Shown here in pieces: positions 1 through 8,668 of a stretch of 64,000 bases of DNA; within the stretch, counting starts at the first letter, position 1; each line of letters begins with the position of its first letter. The stretch is from the NCBI RefSeq assembly GCF_003991425.1, contig NZ_CP034346.1, positions 4,067,501-4,131,500 of the forward strand, given 5' to 3'. A program made the position numbers and the translations under genes. The stretch comes from Paenibacillus lutimineralis. Lineage in GTDB: Bacteria; Bacillota; Bacilli; Paenibacillales; Paenibacillaceae. The notes beneath the pieces are model-generated. The model had not been told where the DNA came from. It ran no database searches and saw only the letters and a list, made by a program, of their open reading frames with translations.

Positions 1-192
1 CATCTGTTTAACCGGACGCGCAGATGCTACCGTCACATCAGTTATCACGCCACTATCCGGGTTCACAACCTTCAGCTTACTCTTCGGAGCAAATCTAACC
101 TCAGGGAAATCGGTGTGCGGCAGTATTTTCAACTCCCCGCGAATTCCGTGAGTGTTTACAATCTTCCCTACCATCAACAAAGAATCCGACAT
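1..192 (-). CDS. rimM: Ribosome maturation factor RimM (N-terminal part)
   Basis: The first 64 codons of RimM are present and the rest runs off the left edge. RimM binds ribosomal protein S19 and helps mature the 16S rRNA 3' domain of the 30S subunit. The translated N-terminus (MSDSLLMVGKIVNTHGIRGE) shows the family's VGKIVNTHGIRGE motif that opens the first beta-barrel domain. The ATG at 192 is preceded by GGGAGGATGTT, a good ribosome site. It is the last gene seen in the rpsP-khpA-rimM order. In Bacillus a small gene (ylqD) lies between khpA and rimM; here that space holds only hairpins. Confidence 0.93.
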   Translation of the reverse strand, partial: MSDSLLMVGKIVNTHGIRGELKILPHTDFPEVRFAPKSKLKVVNPDSGVITDVTVASARPVKQM

Positions 193-274
193 AACATCCT
201 CCCAAATACAAAAATACTATATCCCAATATCTGAATGGATCATGATTATATTCATCAAGAGTTGCCCGTTTCAT

Positions 275-331
275 ACATGCTTGCCGCATGTACGAAAGCG
301 GGCTAGGATGGATCTCCTAACCCGCTTTCGT
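275..331. repeat. Two hairpins between khpA and rimM
   Basis: The 145-base space between khpA and rimM holds a small inverted repeat (ACATGC/GCATGT, 275-291) and an 18-base-pair one at about 291-331 (TACGAAAGCGGG...CCCGCTTTCGTA, one mismatch). Neither has a T-run on either strand, so a simple terminator is unlikely. Processing, attenuation or mRNA protection within the operon are the alternatives. Confidence 0.55.
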
Positions 332-337
332 ATATGT

Positions 338-568
338 TTAAGAGATGATATCTACGGTAACCCGTTTATCCATCTTAACGGCTGCCGATGCCACAACCGT
401 GCGGAGCGCCTTGGCGATTCTCCCCTGTTTGCCAATCACTTTCCCCACATCATCAGGATGTACGGATAATTCATATACAATCAGGTGTTCCTTCTCAACG
501 ACCTCCACACGGACATCGTCCGGATGATCAACAAGAGCCTTCGCAATAACGCCGACTAATTGTTCCAT
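338..568 (-). CDS. khpA: KH-domain RNA-binding protein KhpA (YlqC)
   Basis: A 76-residue single type-II KH domain protein. It has the GxxG loop in VGKVIGKQGRIAKALR (about residues 41-56), which grips single-stranded RNA. In other Firmicutes KhpA pairs with KhpB (Jag/EloR) and affects cell elongation and small-RNA biology. The length equals the family norm. The start is ATG at 568 behind GGAGGG. It lies 22 bases downstream of rpsP, so the two are almost certainly cotranscribed. Confidence 0.93.
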   Translation of the reverse strand: MEQLVGVIAKALVDHPDDVRVEVVEKEHLIVYELSVHPDDVGKVIGKQGRIAKALRTVVASAAVKMDKRVTVDIIS

Positions 569-590
569 ATGGACCCTCCAGAATCAGCAA

Positions 591-863
591 CTATTTTTGC
601 AACTTAGACTCATGGAATTTCTTCATTACGCCTGCATTGCTAAGCAAATTGCGAACTGTATCAGATGCTTGAGCACCATTTTGCAACCATTGCAACGCTT
701 TTTCTTCGTCGATGTTTACTACTGCCGGTTGTGCAACCGGGTTGTAATAACCGATCTCTTCGATAAAGCGACCATCACGTGGGGAACGGGAATCCGATAC
801 CACGATGCGGTAGAAAGGAGCTTTATGAGCACCCATGCGTTTCAAACGAATACGAACTGCCAC
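591..863 (-). CDS. rpsP: 30S ribosomal protein S16
   Basis: S16 is a primary-assembly protein of the 30S subunit. I place the start at GTG 863, giving [20 protein letters not shown] and 90 residues, the same length as the Bacillus protein. An in-frame GTG further upstream (872) lies inside the ribosome site AAAGGAGGTG and would add MKL, so it is not favoured. The conserved block [20 protein letters not shown] is intact. The gene follows ffh across an 81 bp repeat element (899-977). Confidence 0.95.
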   Translation of the reverse strand: MAVRIRLKRMGAHKAPFYRIVVSDSRSPRDGRFIEEIGYYNPVAQPAVVNIDEEKALQWLQNGAQASDTVRNLLSNAGVMKKFHESKLQK

Positions 864-898
864 CAATTTCACCTCCTTTAAAGATTACCTACTAGCGG

Positions 899-977
899 TA
901 ATTCAAAAAGTCCACCTTTGATCACGAAGCGAATCATGAAGCAACTCGGCATCGAATCTTGAATTCACTTTTTGAAC
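899..977 (+). repeat. Dispersed TIR repeat, copy C (short form)
   Basis: A shortened member of the intergenic repeat family. It begins with TTCAAAAAGTCCACCTTTG and ATCACGAAG, keeps the internal block CGGCATCGAATCTTGAATTCA, then jumps directly to the opposite terminus CTTTTTGAAC. The middle part found in copies A, G and H is missing. It sits between ffh and rpsP. Confidence 0.8.
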
Positions 978-1013
978 TTGATCTAATTTTTTTATATCGT
1001 CCAGTGCTTATAA

Positions 1014-2390
1014 TCACCGGAACGGAAATTTCATTCCTTTGCCCGCTTTGCTGAGCTGTTTCATCATTTTATTGCCTTTGCCTTTAGGGCCCATCATATC
1101 CGAGAACTGCTTCATCACTCTACGCATCTCATCGAACTGCTTGATCAATCGATTCACATCAGCCAGGCTCGTACCGCTACCCGTAGCGATCCGCTTACGT
1201 CTGCTGTGATTGATGAGATCAGGATTCTGCTTCTCTTCAGTGGTCATCGAGTGCACGATTGCCTCAACCCGGCCCATCTGCTTCTCGTCAACCTTGATGT
1301 CCTTCATTTGCTTCATCTTGCCCATCCCCGGAATCATATCCAGGATCTGATCGATTGGACCGAGCTTCTTCACTTGATCCATCTGTTCAAGGAAGTCATC
1401 GAACGTAAATTCCGCATTGCGCATTTTCCGTTCCATTTCCTTCGCTTTCTCTGTATCGATATTGGATTGGGCCTTCTCGATCAGGGAGAGCATGTCACCC
1501 ATCCCGAGAATTCTCGACGCCATCCGTTCCGGATGGAACGGCTCAAGCGCATCGATCTTCTCCCCCAGCGCCGCAAATTTGATCGGACAGCCGGTAACCG
1601 CCTTGACAGACAACGCTGCACCACCGCGTGTGTCGCCATCCAGCTTCGTCAGTACTACACCTGTCAGCTCTAACTGCTTATTGAAGCTCTCCGCTACGTT
1701 GACTGCGTCCTGCCCGGTCATTGCATCAACAACGAGCAGCACTTCATCCGGCTTCGTTACCTCATGGATCTGACGGAGCTCCTCCATCAGTTCCTCATCA
1801 ATATGCAGCCGACCTGCGGTATCGATCAACAGATAATCGTTGCCGTTATCCTTCGCATGCTGCAGCGCCTGACGAGCAATCTCCACCGGGCTGTTGCCAG
1901 CTGGCAACGTAAATACCGGCACCGTGATCTGTTCGCCGAGTACTTGTAACTGCTTGATCGCAGCCGGGCGGTAAATATCTCCCGCAACAAGCAGCGGACG
2001 GTGATTACCCTTAAGCAACAGCTTGGCCAACTTAGCCGAGGTTGTCGTCTTACCTGCCCCTTGCAAACCTGCCATCATGATAACGGTTGGCGGACGATTG
2101 CTCTTGGCCAGCTTCGATTGGGTACCCCCCATCAATTCCGTCAATTCCTTGTTAACGATATCGATGATGACCATCCCTGGAGTGAAGCTCTCCATCACCT
2201 CACTACCAACGGCCTTTTCTTTCACCTTGGCGATGAATTCCTTAACGACTTTAAAGTTAACGTCCGCTTCCAGCAAAGCGAGTCGAACTTCGCGCATCGC
2301 TTCATTTACATCATCTTCCGAAACCTTGCCTTTGCCGCGAAGCTTACTGAATACACTCTGCAATCGGCTTGTCAATCCTTCAAATGCCAT
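1014..2390 (-). CDS. ffh: Signal recognition particle GTPase Ffh
   Basis: Ffh (SRP54) binds signal sequences of nascent membrane proteins with SRP RNA and docks on FtsY. The chosen start (MAFEGLTSRLQSVF, 458 residues) has GGAGGTGA eight bases upstream; an upstream in-frame ATG lacks a site. The N domain (about 1-90) is followed by the G domain with P-loop GLQGAGKTT (108-116), DTAGRLHIDEELMEEL and TKLDGDTRGGAAL. The C-terminal M domain is methionine-rich (GMGKMKQM, MRRVMKQFSDMM). It lies 85 bases downstream of ylxM, its usual partner. Confidence 0.97.
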   Translation of the reverse strand: MAFEGLTSRLQSVFSKLRGKGKVSEDDVNEAMREVRLALLEADVNFKVVKEFIAKVKEKAVGSEVMESFTPGMVIIDIVNKELTELMGGTQSKLAKSNRPPTVIMMAGLQGAGKTTTSAKLAKLLLKGNHRPLLVAGDIYRPAAIKQLQVLGEQITVPVFTLPAGNSPVEIARQALQHAKDNGNDYLLIDTAGRLHIDEELMEELRQIHEVTKPDEVLLVVDAMTGQDAVNVAESFNKQLELTGVVLTKLDGDTRGGAALSVKAVTGCPIKFAALGEKIDALEPFHPERMASRILGMGDMLSLIEKAQSNIDTEKAKEMERKMRNAEFTFDDFLEQMDQVKKLGPIDQILDMIPGMGKMKQMKDIKVDEKQMGRVEAIVHSMTTEEKQNPDLINHSRRKRIATGSGTSLADVNRLIKQFDEMRRVMKQFSDMMGPKGKGNKMMKQLSKAGKGMKFPFR

Positions 2391-2475
2391 TGTCCCGTCA
2401 CCTCCATTCATTCTTTGTACTTAAAAGGTTTTATGAACTCGAATTTAACTCTATCTCATTAGCTTAACTTCAATT

Positions 2476-2829
2476 TTACAATCGCTCCACTTGCTGAAGC
2501 AAATCCATGACCGTCTCTTTATGTAACGGAGACATCTTGCTTTGTTCCATCAATCGTTTCAATTCGGCTACCATCCTGGCGCGTTCTTCATCCTTGCGCA
2601 ATAGCCCAAGCTTCTCTTCGTAAGCTTCGAGTACTTCTTCGGCACGCTTGATATGCTCATACACTGCCTGCCGACTAATACCAGATTCGCTTGCGATCTC
2701 CCCAAGAGAGAAGTCATCCAAAAAATAATATTTAAGAAACGTCTGCTGCTTTTCGGTGAGCAGCGTTTCGTAGAAATCGAATAACAGGTTGATCCGGTTC
2801 GTCTTCTCAAGCTTATTCTCTTGACTCAT
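2476..2829 (-). CDS. ylxM: YlxM-like DNA-binding protein
   Basis: A 117-residue member of the YlxM/p13 family, almost always encoded just before ffh. It has a sigma-factor-like helix-turn-helix ([20 protein letters not shown], about residues 36-55). In streptococci the homologue associates with the SRP. The start [20 protein letters not shown] is preceded by GGAGGGGGTG; longer in-frame versions have no ribosome site. Whether it binds DNA here is not shown by the sequence. Confidence 0.92.
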   Translation of the reverse strand: MSQENKLEKTNRINLLFDFYETLLTEKQQTFLKYYFLDDFSLGEIASESGISRQAVYEHIKRAEEVLEAYEEKLGLLRKDEERARMVAELKRLMEQSKMSPLHKETVMDLLQQVERL

Positions 2830-2978
2830 CTGGGCACCCCCTCCGTCAAGGAAAAACACTTTACAGCGTATCAACATTCACTATAATAACCAATCAGCAA
2901 AAGGTTGTCAAGCGAAATTCCTTAACATGTGTAACATCAATCTGGCATGATCAAATTGAACTTCTCCTGTAATACAAA

Positions 2979-3009
2979 TGGCCGCTTGTCAGCTTGCTGA
3001 TAACGGCCA
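2979..3009 (-). terminator. Hairpin downstream of trhA
   Basis: A nested inverted repeat (TGGCCG...CGGCCA enclosing TTGTCAGC/GCTGATAA) lies just past the trhA stop. On the minus strand it is followed by TTTGTATT, a weak T-tract. It may end trhA transcription, but the tail is poor. Confidence 0.4.
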
Positions 3010-3047
3010 AAAGATTTTATTAGATGAAGATTTACAAGCTCAAAAAA

Positions 3048-3695
3048 TTAATGATGCGGTAAAAGATAGAGTAAAATCGCAAAGAAATGCGTTACGCTAC
3101 CTGCCAGTACGAATAGGTGCCAAATCGCATGATGATACGGAAATATACGCCATACGTAAAAGATCGTTCCCAGTGTATATAGAATGCCGCCGGTTACAAT
3201 CAGTACGATTCCCGGCTGCGGAATTGCCGCTGTTAGCGGTCCCCAGGCGATAATAATCAGCCAGCCCATAATCAAATAGAAGATCGTCGACATAAACAGG
3301 AATCGCTTCACGAAGAAGGCCTTGAATAAAACGCCCAGCAAAGCAATCCCCCATACGATCCCGAACAGACTCCAGCCCAGCGGACCGCGAACAGCTATCA
3401 ATAACAATGGAGTATAGGTACCGGCAATGAACAGGTATATCGAGGAATGATCAAAGAATTCGAACAGATCCTTGACCTTGCCCTCCTTAAAGCTGTGCAC
3501 CAAAGTGGAACAAACATAGAGCAGCAGCATGCTGACCCCATAAATAGTAAAACTGACGATATGCCAGGCAGTACCTTTTAAGCTGGAGAAGACGATGAGC
3601 AGCACAAGCCCGGCCAGGCTGAGCATCGCACCAATGCCATGGGTAATCGCATTGGCAACTTCTTCACGGCGTGGGTAGGTATGAGTATTCGCCAT
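3048..3695 (-). CDS. trhA: Hemolysin III / TrhA family membrane protein
   Basis: A 215-residue seven-helix membrane protein of the PAQR/HlyIII superfamily. TrhA members influence membrane fluidity; the name hemolysin III is historical. Family metal-site motifs are visible: AITHGIGA near the N-terminus, EFFDHSSIYLFIAGTYTP in the middle, and HAIWHLFVLAGSVTHFF at the C-terminus, supplying the conserved His/Asp residues. The start ATG has AAGGAGGCGGCAAG upstream. It separates ftsY from ylxM, which adjoin in Bacillus subtilis, so it appears to be an insertion into the conserved cluster. Confidence 0.88.
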   Translation of the reverse strand: MANTHTYPRREEVANAITHGIGAMLSLAGLVLLIVFSSLKGTAWHIVSFTIYGVSMLLLYVCSTLVHSFKEGKVKDLFEFFDHSSIYLFIAGTYTPLLLIAVRGPLGWSLFGIVWGIALLGVLFKAFFVKRFLFMSTIFYLIMGWLIIIAWGPLTAAIPQPGIVLIVTGGILYTLGTIFYVWRIFPYHHAIWHLFVLAGSVTHFFAILLYLLPHH

Positions 3696-3802
3696 CTTGC
3701 CGCCTCCTTATCTAATCATGTTAACTTTAGATCTTTATTTCTATTGTTTAGAATATGGGCGCTAGCCCATAAAGGTTCCTTGACCCTGTTGTCCTATTAT
3801 TC

Positions 3803-4804
3803 TTACTGCTCGATATTCGCCGTCTCTTCTTCCTCTTGAATCAATCCAGCGAACAATCCGTGTACGAACTGCTCGGAATCAAATTTCTGCAAATCTTCCA
3901 TCTTCTCGCCCAGTCCGACCAACTTCACCGGCAGACTCAATTCCTGACGAATAGCGATGACGATGCCGCCTTTGGCAGTGCCATCGAGCTTGGTCAGCAC
4001 AAGGCCTGTAACCCCACTCTTCTCACCAAACAGCTTGGCTTGAGCAAGCGCATTTTGACCAGTCGTTGCATCAAGCACCATCAACACCTCATGCGGAGCT
4101 CCGGGAATTTCACGCTGGATGACGCGGAATATTTTGTTCAATTCCTCCATCAGATTCGATTTGTTCTGCAGACGACCCGCCGTATCGCAGAGCAGGATAT
4201 CTACACCGCGCTGCTTGGCGGCTTGAACCGCATCGAACATGACAGCTGCCGGGTCTGAACCGGCACTCTGCTTGATGACTTCAACGCCGACGCGTTCTCC
4301 CCATACTTCCAGCTGCTCGATCGCTCCAGCGCGGAACGTATCGCCTGCAGCCATCAGCACTCTTTTACCTTGCTGCTTATAATAATGCGCCAGCTTACCA
4401 ATCGTTGTTGTCTTACCCACTCCGTTGACACCGACGAACAGGATAACAGTAATTCCGTCTGGATTGAGCTTTATCTCATTATCCTCATCCCCGCGCAGCA
4501 ACCCAATCAGCTTCTCCGACATAATCGGCTGCAGGTCTACTGCATCTTCAATCTTCCGCTTTTTCACTTCATCACGCAAATCATCGATCAATTCCATTAC
4601 TGTATTCACGCCTACATCGGCGCCGATCAATATTTCTTCCAATTCCTCGAAGAATTCTTCATCGATCTTCTTGCGGCGGGTCACCAATTCGGCAACCTTC
4701 TCCACGAAGCCTTTCCGCGTCTTTTCCAGACCATCCTTGAACTGCTTCGTTACAGATTCGGTTTTTGAAGAGATGCTCTCTTTTAGTTTTTTAAAGAAAC
4801 TCAT
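3803..4804 (-). CDS. ftsY: Signal recognition particle receptor FtsY
   Basis: FtsY is the membrane-associated SRP receptor GTPase that pairs with Ffh. It has 333 residues: a short charged N-terminal helix (MSFFKKLKESISSKTE), the N domain, then the G domain with P-loop GVNGVGKTTTIGKLA (about 125-139), DTAGRLQNKSNLMEEL and TKLDGTAKGG. The long acidic A domain of E. coli FtsY is absent, as usual in Firmicutes. GAGGAGG precedes the ATG. It follows smc by 82 bases in the same direction. Confidence 0.97.
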   Translation of the reverse strand: MSFFKKLKESISSKTESVTKQFKDGLEKTRKGFVEKVAELVTRRKKIDEEFFEELEEILIGADVGVNTVMELIDDLRDEVKKRKIEDAVDLQPIMSEKLIGLLRGDEDNEIKLNPDGITVILFVGVNGVGKTTTIGKLAHYYKQQGKRVLMAAGDTFRAGAIEQLEVWGERVGVEVIKQSAGSDPAAVMFDAVQAAKQRGVDILLCDTAGRLQNKSNLMEELNKIFRVIQREIPGAPHEVLMVLDATTGQNALAQAKLFGEKSGVTGLVLTKLDGTAKGGIVIAIRQELSLPVKLVGLGEKMEDLQKFDSEQFVHGLFAGLIQEEEETANIEQ

Positions 4805-4886
4805 ATGCTGCCTCCTCGTTCTTCTTCAAAAAAAGTTCATTTGTATATTAACCTAAATTCCGATTTACGAAAATCCTTGATGTATA

Positions 4887-7800
4887 TCAGGCGATTTCTA
4901 CGGTATCCTCATCATCCAGCTTCACGGAGACGAGCTTGGATACGCCGCCTTCCTCCATCGTCACGCCGTAGAGCACGTCTGCTTCTTCCATCGTCCCCTT
5001 GCGGTGCGTCACAACGATAAACTGGGTCTGCTCGGAAAATTCACGCAAATATTGAGCGAAACGAATGACGTTAGCTTCATCCAGCGCAGCCTCGACCTCA
5101 TCGAGCACACAGAATGGAACTGGCTTAACCTGTAAAATAGCAAACAACAGCGCCATCGCCGTAAGCGCCCTCTCTCCCCCGGACAGGAGCTGCAAGTTCT
5201 GCAGCTTCTTGCCTGGAGGCTGAGCAACAATATCGATGCCAGTCTCAAGCAGATTGCTCGGGTCCAGTAGCTGCAAATCCGCACGGCCACCGCCGAACAG
5301 CTTCGTGAACACGATGCTGAACTCGCGTCTGATCGCATCAAAGGTCATCTTGAAGCGCTTCGACATCTCTTCATCCATCTCCTGGATAACCTGATACAAG
5401 GTCGCCTTCGCTTCAACCAGGTCATTCTTCTGCTCGGTGAGGAACTGGTAACGCTCATTGACGCGATTATATTCTTCAATCGCCCCGAGGTTAACCTCTC
5501 CAAGCAAGGTGATCTGCCGCTTCAATTCCTTCGCCTCGGCCTGCGCCGTTGGAACATCCTCCGGAATCGGATAACGTTGCTTCGCCATCTCGTAACTCAG
5601 CTCATAATCATCACTTAGCTTGCTCAGAATATTTTCCAGCTCAACATCGAGCCGATTGGCCTGAATTTCCGTTTGACGTAGCTTCTCTTCAACCGCCTTC
5701 AATGCCAGGCGCTGTTCTTTTGTCTCATTCTCGCCATCGGACAGCTTCTTGACGAGTACAACCCGTGACGCTCTCTCCAGCTCAAGCTGTTCTCCGGCGC
5801 GTTCCTTCTTTAATTTATAATCATTCAGCTCTTCACGCTGCGTAGAACTCTGGTGAGTATTCTTCTCTAAGTCTGCCACAATCGATTGCAAAATACTGCG
5901 GTTCTGCTCCAACTCGCGCTTGAGAATGCTGCAATCTTCCTCGGAACGGCGCAATTGCTCTCTTATAGAGAAACATTCCTGATCCAGCTTACCTTCACGA
6001 ACCTTCAGTCCCGTCAAGCGGTCCTGCAGTTCTTCCTTCGCTGATTCATTTGCTTTGCGGGCATACTCGGCCGCTTGAATCGATTGTTGAACATGCTGCT
6101 CTTCCTTCTCCAGTTCGACCAGCTTCGCTTCCGCCTGAACTTTTGCCTGCTCCAGTTCTTCGATCTCTTTCAGATAATGGCCTTTCTCCTGGCCATACAG
6201 CTCGAATTGCTCGGATACATGTCTCCATTCATGCTCAATTTGCTTCATATCGCTGGCAACGGATTGCTCCTCAGTCCGCTTATGGTCTCCAGCCTCACGC
6301 AGCTTTTCGAGCGATTGCTCTGACGCAACCACCTGTTCACGCACATCGGCTAGCCCTTTGCGCAGCTTGTCCAGCATGTCATCCGCTTCACGAATGTTGG
6401 TAGCAAGCTGATCGAGTTGGCGCTTGCGTCCCAGCAGGTTGCTGTTCTTACGGTGCTGGCTGCCGCCGGTCATCGAACCGCCTGCATTTACGACATCGCC
6501 TTCCAAGGTAACGATCCGGAAGCGATATTGGCAGCGTGCCGCCATCTTATTGGCCCGCTCCAGATCACTGGCGAACACTACATTGCCGAGCAAGCTGCCA
6601 ACAATATTGTTATACTCCAAATCGTAACCTACCAATTCAGCTCCGATGCCTACAAACCCTTCAGCGTCCTCCATTAGTCGCTTATCCGAAGCTGAAATCT
6701 GTCTTGGACGTATAACATCGAGCGGTAGGAATGTCGCTCTACCCAGTTGGCGCTGCTTCAAGAATGCAATGGCCTGACGCGATACAGCTTCATTTTCCAT
6801 GACGATATGTTGCATTGCTGCTCCAAGCGCCGTCTCCACGGCAATTTCCAGCTTCTCTGGCACGCGGATTAATTCGGCCACCGCACCATGTACCCCATGA
6901 AGCACAGATTTGCGTGAGGCTTTGAGTACTTCCTTAACTCCGAGGGCGAAGCCGTCAAAGTCCTCCTCCATCTCCTTCATCGTATCGCGGCGTGAGACGA
7001 GTCCCTCACGCTTCTGCTCCCATTTGCGGATTCCGTTCTGGCTCTCCTCTACTAGCCGGTGCAGGGACTGGCATCGTTCACTTTCAGTAATGTACTTGCC
7101 GCGTAAATCAGCGATTTCCGCCCCTAATTGCTGAAGCGTATTCTCCAATTGAGTCTTCCTGCCCTTAAGCTGCTCCAGTTGCTCGCTCCACTTGGTTCCT
7201 TCTTCTTCCGAGCGCTGCATTCTACGCTGCACAGCTTCCTTCTGCTGATCATTATAGCGAATCTCATTACGCATCCCGGCCATCTGGTTCATGATCTCGA
7301 GCAATTGGCCTTTCAGGCCTTCTTCCTGCTCTTGGCTTATCCCGCCGGTGACCCCGATCAGCTTCACTTCCTCAGACCGCAGTTCATCACGAAGCTCGGT
7401 CAACTGCCGCTCTGCTGCGGCAAATTTCTCAGCCAATTGCTTCATTTCCGACTCGCGCTGCGCGTAGCGCTCCTCGCTAGCAGCCAGGGATTGCTCGAGC
7501 TGCTCTCGATTCTGTGTCAAGTTCTTGGCTCGTTCTTTCAGAACTTCGCCAAACCCTTCACTCTTCTCGTATTTTTCACTATTTTCAAGCAACTGATTCT
7601 GCAAAACCTCAATCTTGTCCTCAACCTGGCGCAGCGCCAGTCGATCGCTCTCGAGCTTCGCATCATGAGCCGATACGACTGTAGACAGGGCAAGCTCTTC
7701 CTCTTTTAGCTGACCCAATCTATCATTTGTGACACTCCATGATTCATGAATCTGCTCGATTTGATGTACATATAATGAGATTTCTATATTTTTAAGCGAA

Positions 7801-8459
7801 TCGCGTAATTGTTTATATTTTAATGCCTTCTCGGATTGATCCTTCAGCGGTCCGATTTGATCCTCAAGTTCACTGACCAGATCGTGAATTCTCAGCAGGT
7901 TCTGCTCGGTATCATCCAATTTCCGCTTCGCTTCGCGCTTGCGGTTCTTATACTTAACAATCCCGGAGGCCTCCTCGAAGATACCACGGCGATCCTCAGA
8001 ACGTGTACTCAGAATCTCCTCGATCCGTCCTTGTCCAATAATCGAATAGGCTTCCTTCCCGATCCCGGTATCCATGAACAGTTCGGTAATATCCTTCAAC
8101 CGGCAGGATTGCTTATTGATCAAATATTCACTTTCTCCACTGCGGTGGACCCTCCGCGTTACGGTAACCTCACTAAAATCAAGCGGCAAGGCATGGTCGC
8201 CATTGTCCAATGTCAGGGAAACCTCGCCATAATTCACCGCTTTACGCGCATCACTGCCGGCAAAGATGATATCCTCCATCTTACCGCCACGCAGGGATTT
8301 GGCGCTTTGCTCGCCGAGCACCCAGCGAATCCCGTCGGAGATATTACTCTTCCCGCTGCCATTCGGTCCTACTACAGCGGTAATGCCGCGGACGAATTCC
8401 ATCTCCGTCTTGTCGGCAAATGATTTAAAACCTGCTAATTCAATCCGTTTCAAAAACAT
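4887..8459 (-). CDS. smc: Chromosome condensation ATPase SMC
   Basis: SMC with ScpA and ScpB forms the condensin that organises and segregates chromosomes. The start MFLKRIELAGFKSFADKTEM (ATG at 8459, AGAGGTGATC upstream) gives 1190 residues, close to the 1186 of B. subtilis. The N-terminal head carries Walker A GPNGSGKS (31-38). Long coiled coils flank a hinge (about 500-670, glycine-rich with GGSMTGG). The C-terminal head has the signature LSGGERALTAMALLFAI and Walker B FCVLDEVEAALDEANV. rnc normally lies directly upstream, but a plus-strand hydrolase gene intervenes here. Confidence 0.97.
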   Translation of the reverse strand: MFLKRIELAGFKSFADKTEMEFVRGITAVVGPNGSGKSNISDGIRWVLGEQSAKSLRGGKMEDIIFAGSDARKAVNYGEVSLTLDNGDHALPLDFSEVTVTRRVHRSGESEYLINKQSCRLKDITELFMDTGIGKEAYSIIGQGRIEEILSTRSEDRRGIFEEASGIVKYKNRKREAKRKLDDTEQNLLRIHDLVSELEDQIGPLKDQSEKALKYKQLRDSLKNIEISLYVHQIEQIHESWSVTNDRLGQLKEEELALSTVVSAHDAKLESDRLALRQVEDKIEVLQNQLLENSEKYEKSEGFGEVLKERAKNLTQNREQLEQSLAASEERYAQRESEMKQLAEKFAAAERQLTELRDELRSEEVKLIGVTGGISQEQEEGLKGQLLEIMNQMAGMRNEIRYNDQQKEAVQRRMQRSEEEGTKWSEQLEQLKGRKTQLENTLQQLGAEIADLRGKYITESERCQSLHRLVEESQNGIRKWEQKREGLVSRRDTMKEMEEDFDGFALGVKEVLKASRKSVLHGVHGAVAELIRVPEKLEIAVETALGAAMQHIVMENEAVSRQAIAFLKQRQLGRATFLPLDVIRPRQISASDKRLMEDAEGFVGIGAELVGYDLEYNNIVGSLLGNVVFASDLERANKMAARCQYRFRIVTLEGDVVNAGGSMTGGSQHRKNSNLLGRKRQLDQLATNIREADDMLDKLRKGLADVREQVVASEQSLEKLREAGDHKRTEEQSVASDMKQIEHEWRHVSEQFELYGQEKGHYLKEIEELEQAKVQAEAKLVELEKEEQHVQQSIQAAEYARKANESAKEELQDRLTGLKVREGKLDQECFSIREQLRRSEEDCSILKRELEQNRSILQSIVADLEKNTHQSSTQREELNDYKLKKERAGEQLELERASRVVLVKKLSDGENETKEQRLALKAVEEKLRQTEIQANRLDVELENILSKLSDDYELSYEMAKQRYPIPEDVPTAQAEAKELKRQITLLGEVNLGAIEEYNRVNERYQFLTEQKNDLVEAKATLYQVIQEMDEEMSKRFKMTFDAIRREFSIVFTKLFGGGRADLQLLDPSNLLETGIDIVAQPPGKKLQNLQLLSGGERALTAMALLFAILQVKPVPFCVLDEVEAALDEANVIRFAQYLREFSEQTQFIVVTHRKGTMEEADVLYGVTMEEGGVSKLVSVKLDDEDTVEIA

Positions 8460-8668
8460 ACGTTCACGATCACCTCTAACGACTATTGTAACACACACAC
8501 AGTCCCTGTGACAGAAGGACAACAGGCATGGGGACAGGCTCCGCGCAGCAAGATCACTTATACATTTTATAACTATCTAAAAGATAATAAGATGCCAGTT
8601 CATCTTGAAATCTTCCGGCAGGTTTGCTAGTCTGATAGACAACCTAGATCTGACAAAGGAGACACCCT

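Noticed and set aside
2978..3253. A plus-strand frame (MAACQLADNGQKILLDEDLQ...) past trhA
   Set aside because: It has no ribosome site, starts inside a hairpin, and most of it is antisense to the well-supported trhA gene.
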